64,000 nucleotides of DNA from assembly GCA_023238725.1 (NCBI GenBank), contig CM041538.1, positions 16,530,182-16,594,181 on the forward strand, written 5' to 3'. Of this stretch, positions 61,516 through 64,000 are shown piece by piece. The stretch is from Scortum barcoo (lineage: Eukaryota > Chordata > Actinopteri > Centrarchiformes > Terapontidae). The position numbers and the translations under genes were made by a program. How positions within the stretch are numbered: the stretch's first letter is position 1; each line of letters begins with the position of its first letter. The notes beneath the pieces were generated by a model, which searched no databases, was not told the origin of the DNA, and saw nothing but the letters and a program-made list of their open reading frames with translations.

Positions 61516-62861
61516 GCCCAGATGCCTCGGATCTCTTTCCTTATTCTAATCAGCTTGCCACGCTTGTTTGCGGCCAGGGTGACTTTAGCCATACCACCAG
61601 CCATATTGAGAGTGCCACAATGGCCTGTCACGGAGATGTCATCACCGCCGTGCATACATATTCATCAGGTATAAATATGTATTGTTCAGCATGTCAAACT
61701 AGCTTCCTCAGCACTAATTCTGTAAGTGAGGATCACCTACACCGAGCAGCACACAGAGCCATCATGGCTGCTGGGGGGCGGGAGCAGATGATGTCAGGCA
61801 TTTTATGCTCATTTAAATAATTGAGACAAAACCTAAATGAGAAATTCCGTTTATTTACAGATCTAATGCTTGGGCTGGGTATGAAATCTATCAATACTTT
61901 ATATTGTTATTGACTCAAATGTGTCTGGAGCACACGTTTCCATATAATTTGATACTGTTATGGTACTGTGTTGAAATCACACAGTTTCAAAAATGTAACA
62001 CATTTAACACATTTGAAACATTTAAGTTCAAGACTCATTTCAATTGTGGTCCCTGTTTTAAATATAGCAAGGCTGCTGGAGGCCTGGTCACCAAGTGATA
62101 TCACACTACCAATACAACAGATACTGCCATAAGTCAAACATCTAAAAATAAATATAATTTTAACTTTTCTTTAAAATAATGGTGGTTATTCATTTTTTTC
62201 ATGTGCAAAGATTATTTATTTTGAAACATATATGATAGATAGCATGCACATCCAACCCCAGTTCGGTAAGAAAAAGTGTGTTTCAACACTAGTGTGGGAA
62301 AATTTTAAAGGATGCCCTGTCTGTCTGATAAATACCAATATGTTTTTTTTTAGAAGTGCACAATCCCTGTGAGCAGTGCTGCATGTGAATACAATCCTGA
62401 AGGTAGCCAGGTCGCTGCAGCTGCTGCTCTGTCTGTAGAAATGTGAATCAGTCTCAGCCTGTTGACAAGCAGCAACAGGACTGAGCTGCCACCAGTCTTA
62501 ATTCTGCCACTGCGAAGAGGCCCAGGGCCCTGGGGCCTCTTTGTTGCCAGCTAAATTAATTGTTCAGCCGCTTTACAAATAGCTGCTCTTTCATGCATGG
62601 CTGCTCCTGAAAGGAAGGGCGGGGAGGCCTGCTAAAGAGCTCCACTTTAGGCAAAGGGGAGAGGAGGGGTTGAGTGGATGGAGGGATGGAGTGTGCTCTC
62701 CTCAGGGAGACACCGCCACTCATTGCTACAAACACAGCCAAACCCTCCACTCCTCCCTCTCTCTCTTTCTGATTCACCCGACTTATCCCCTGTGGACCCT
62801 GACTCCGCCGTGACTGACTTCACCCTGCCACACGCCACAACTTGACCCACGCTTGGAAAGG

Positions 62862-62932
<71 letters not shown>
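62862..62932. repeat. Long (TG)n microsatellite
   Basis: About 35 TG units with a TATA interruption near the start; the longest dinucleotide tract in the window. Confidence 0.97.
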
Positions 62933-62935
<3 letters not shown>

Positions 62936-64000
62936 GTGAGGGGGAGGAGAGAAGGGGGAGCATGTGTGGCGTGTGTCATGGTGTTTGCCACCTGCTGTCA
63001 CACAATACCTTGGGAATTGTGTGTGTGTGGGCAAAGAGGTCTGGTTCCTCGGGGACACATCCTGCGAGGATGCTGTGCTATTACTTGTCAAGTGGAGGAT
63101 ATGAGTCCCAGGAGAGGGTGAGTGGAAAGAGAGAAGGACTACAACGGGAACAGAGGAAGAGAGGGAAGACTGATGGAGGAGGTGGCGGGTTGAATAGTGT
63201 TTAAGTGTCTGGGGAGCAGACACACGCAGGGATGGGTGTCCTTCTGGCCCCTGCTGTTCAGGACACAAGCTGTCCCTGAGATAGAAGAGGGGCAGTCAAC
63301 ACAAACAAAAGATAGTGATTTAACAAAGTGGGCTGTTAATGACAGCCTTGTGCCTAATAAAACCGTATGAACACAGACAAGGGAGGAGGGACGCTTAGGA
63401 GCTGTTTAATACTCTGATGTGCAGAAGTGTAATATGTTGATACAGCACAGTCAAAGGACAGAAAATTTTATGGATTTATACACAGAACTGGACAAAAAAA
63501 AAGACTGGACTAAGGATTAGAGGAGAAACATATTTGTAATATATTTAAAGTATGACCTGGACAGAAACTCCTTGTCGTAGAGGTGGAGTTTGGGGTACAG
63601 GCCGATGAGGACTGGGTGCAATAACAGGACTTGGGTAAGTGATCACAGGAGATATGAGTAAGAAACAGTTGATGACTGGAGAGGCCATGGTCGGGTGGGG
63701 GAAGTGGGAGTGTAGAAGAGACTCAAAGTAAGGAAGATAGCACAGAGGGGGCAGGAGAAAATGGGTGAGGCAGAAGCAGATACTTGGAGGACTAAGACGG
63801 GGTGACAGCTGGTGTCTGATCTGAGGATCCATCTTTCCTCCTCCCCTCACCCTCTTAGTCGTATTACAAAGACTAACTGACCATGTGAGGAAACTGGAAC
63901 TGAAAATCTTCCCCCCAAAACTGAGTAAGGTCATGCTTAAGATCCCAAAGTGTGGATCGGTAGATGAAGACAAGAGGAGTCTGGAAAGAGGAAAGGATGT

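Larger units (their letters stand above)
59891..64000 (-). other. QSOX1 intron running off the right edge
   Basis: At least 4.1 kb. I looked on the minus strand for the preceding exon (expected to end in a W..HN.VN.RL-type segment) and did not find it. It contains CA/TG microsatellites at 61482 and 62862, a segment at 61520-61810 that looks like conserved non-coding DNA, and possibly a diverged repeat from about 61873. Confidence 0.6.

Overview
This window is vertebrate nuclear DNA, almost certainly from a ray-finned fish (a percomorph-like teleost). The grounds are intron-split genes with GT-AG junctions, long CA/TG microsatellites, and several interspersed-repeat families that I recognise from many teleost genomes. 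No bacterial, plasmid or phage features are present. The species cannot be named from the sequence.

Three genes are supported. (1) ACBD6, plus strand, 516-28498, eight coding exons, 299 codons: an acyl-CoA-binding domain followed by two ankyrin repeats. (2) LHX4, minus strand, 46304 down to 37872, six coding exons, 389 codons: two LIM domains, a homeodomain and the conserved C-terminal tail. Its 79-nt first coding exon was found by reading for the conserved N-terminus and the intron phase. (3) The 3' end of QSOX1, minus strand, two exons (59890-59729 and 59353-58525): the end of the Erv/ALR oxidase domain with its CxxC motif, then the C-terminal membrane anchor. The rest of QSOX1 lies beyond the right edge.

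Layout: 1-515 is the ACBD6 upstream region and 5' UTR. 516-28498 is ACBD6, whose 14-kb intron 6 holds repeats and several stretches that look like conserved non-coding DNA. 28.5-29.2 kb is the probable ACBD6 3' UTR, interrupted by a repeat. 29.2-35.2 kb is intergenic. 35.2-37.9 kb is the probable long LHX4 3' UTR. 37.9-46.3 kb is LHX4, and 46.3-46.9 kb its GC-rich promoter with a perfect CRE palindrome. 46.9-57.3 kb is intergenic and includes a piggyBac-like element at 49455-51372. 57.3-58.5 kb is the probable QSOX1 3' UTR. 58.5-64 kb is the QSOX1 3' end and a long intron.

The gene order QSOX1-LHX4-ACBD6, with ACBD6 convergent to the other two, matches human 1q25 in mirror image, so this is an old syntenic block. 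The three proteins do not share a pathway: lipid binding, developmental transcription and disulfide formation. A likely reason for the linkage is that ACBD6 introns and the intergenic DNA carry LHX4 enhancers, but that is inference.

I found no undescribed system. The points most worth checking are the missing AG acceptor at ACBD6 exon 6, a frame break in the Glu-rich tract of the last QSOX1 exon, and the piggyBac-like deletion derivative that keeps relics of both ends of its transposase.
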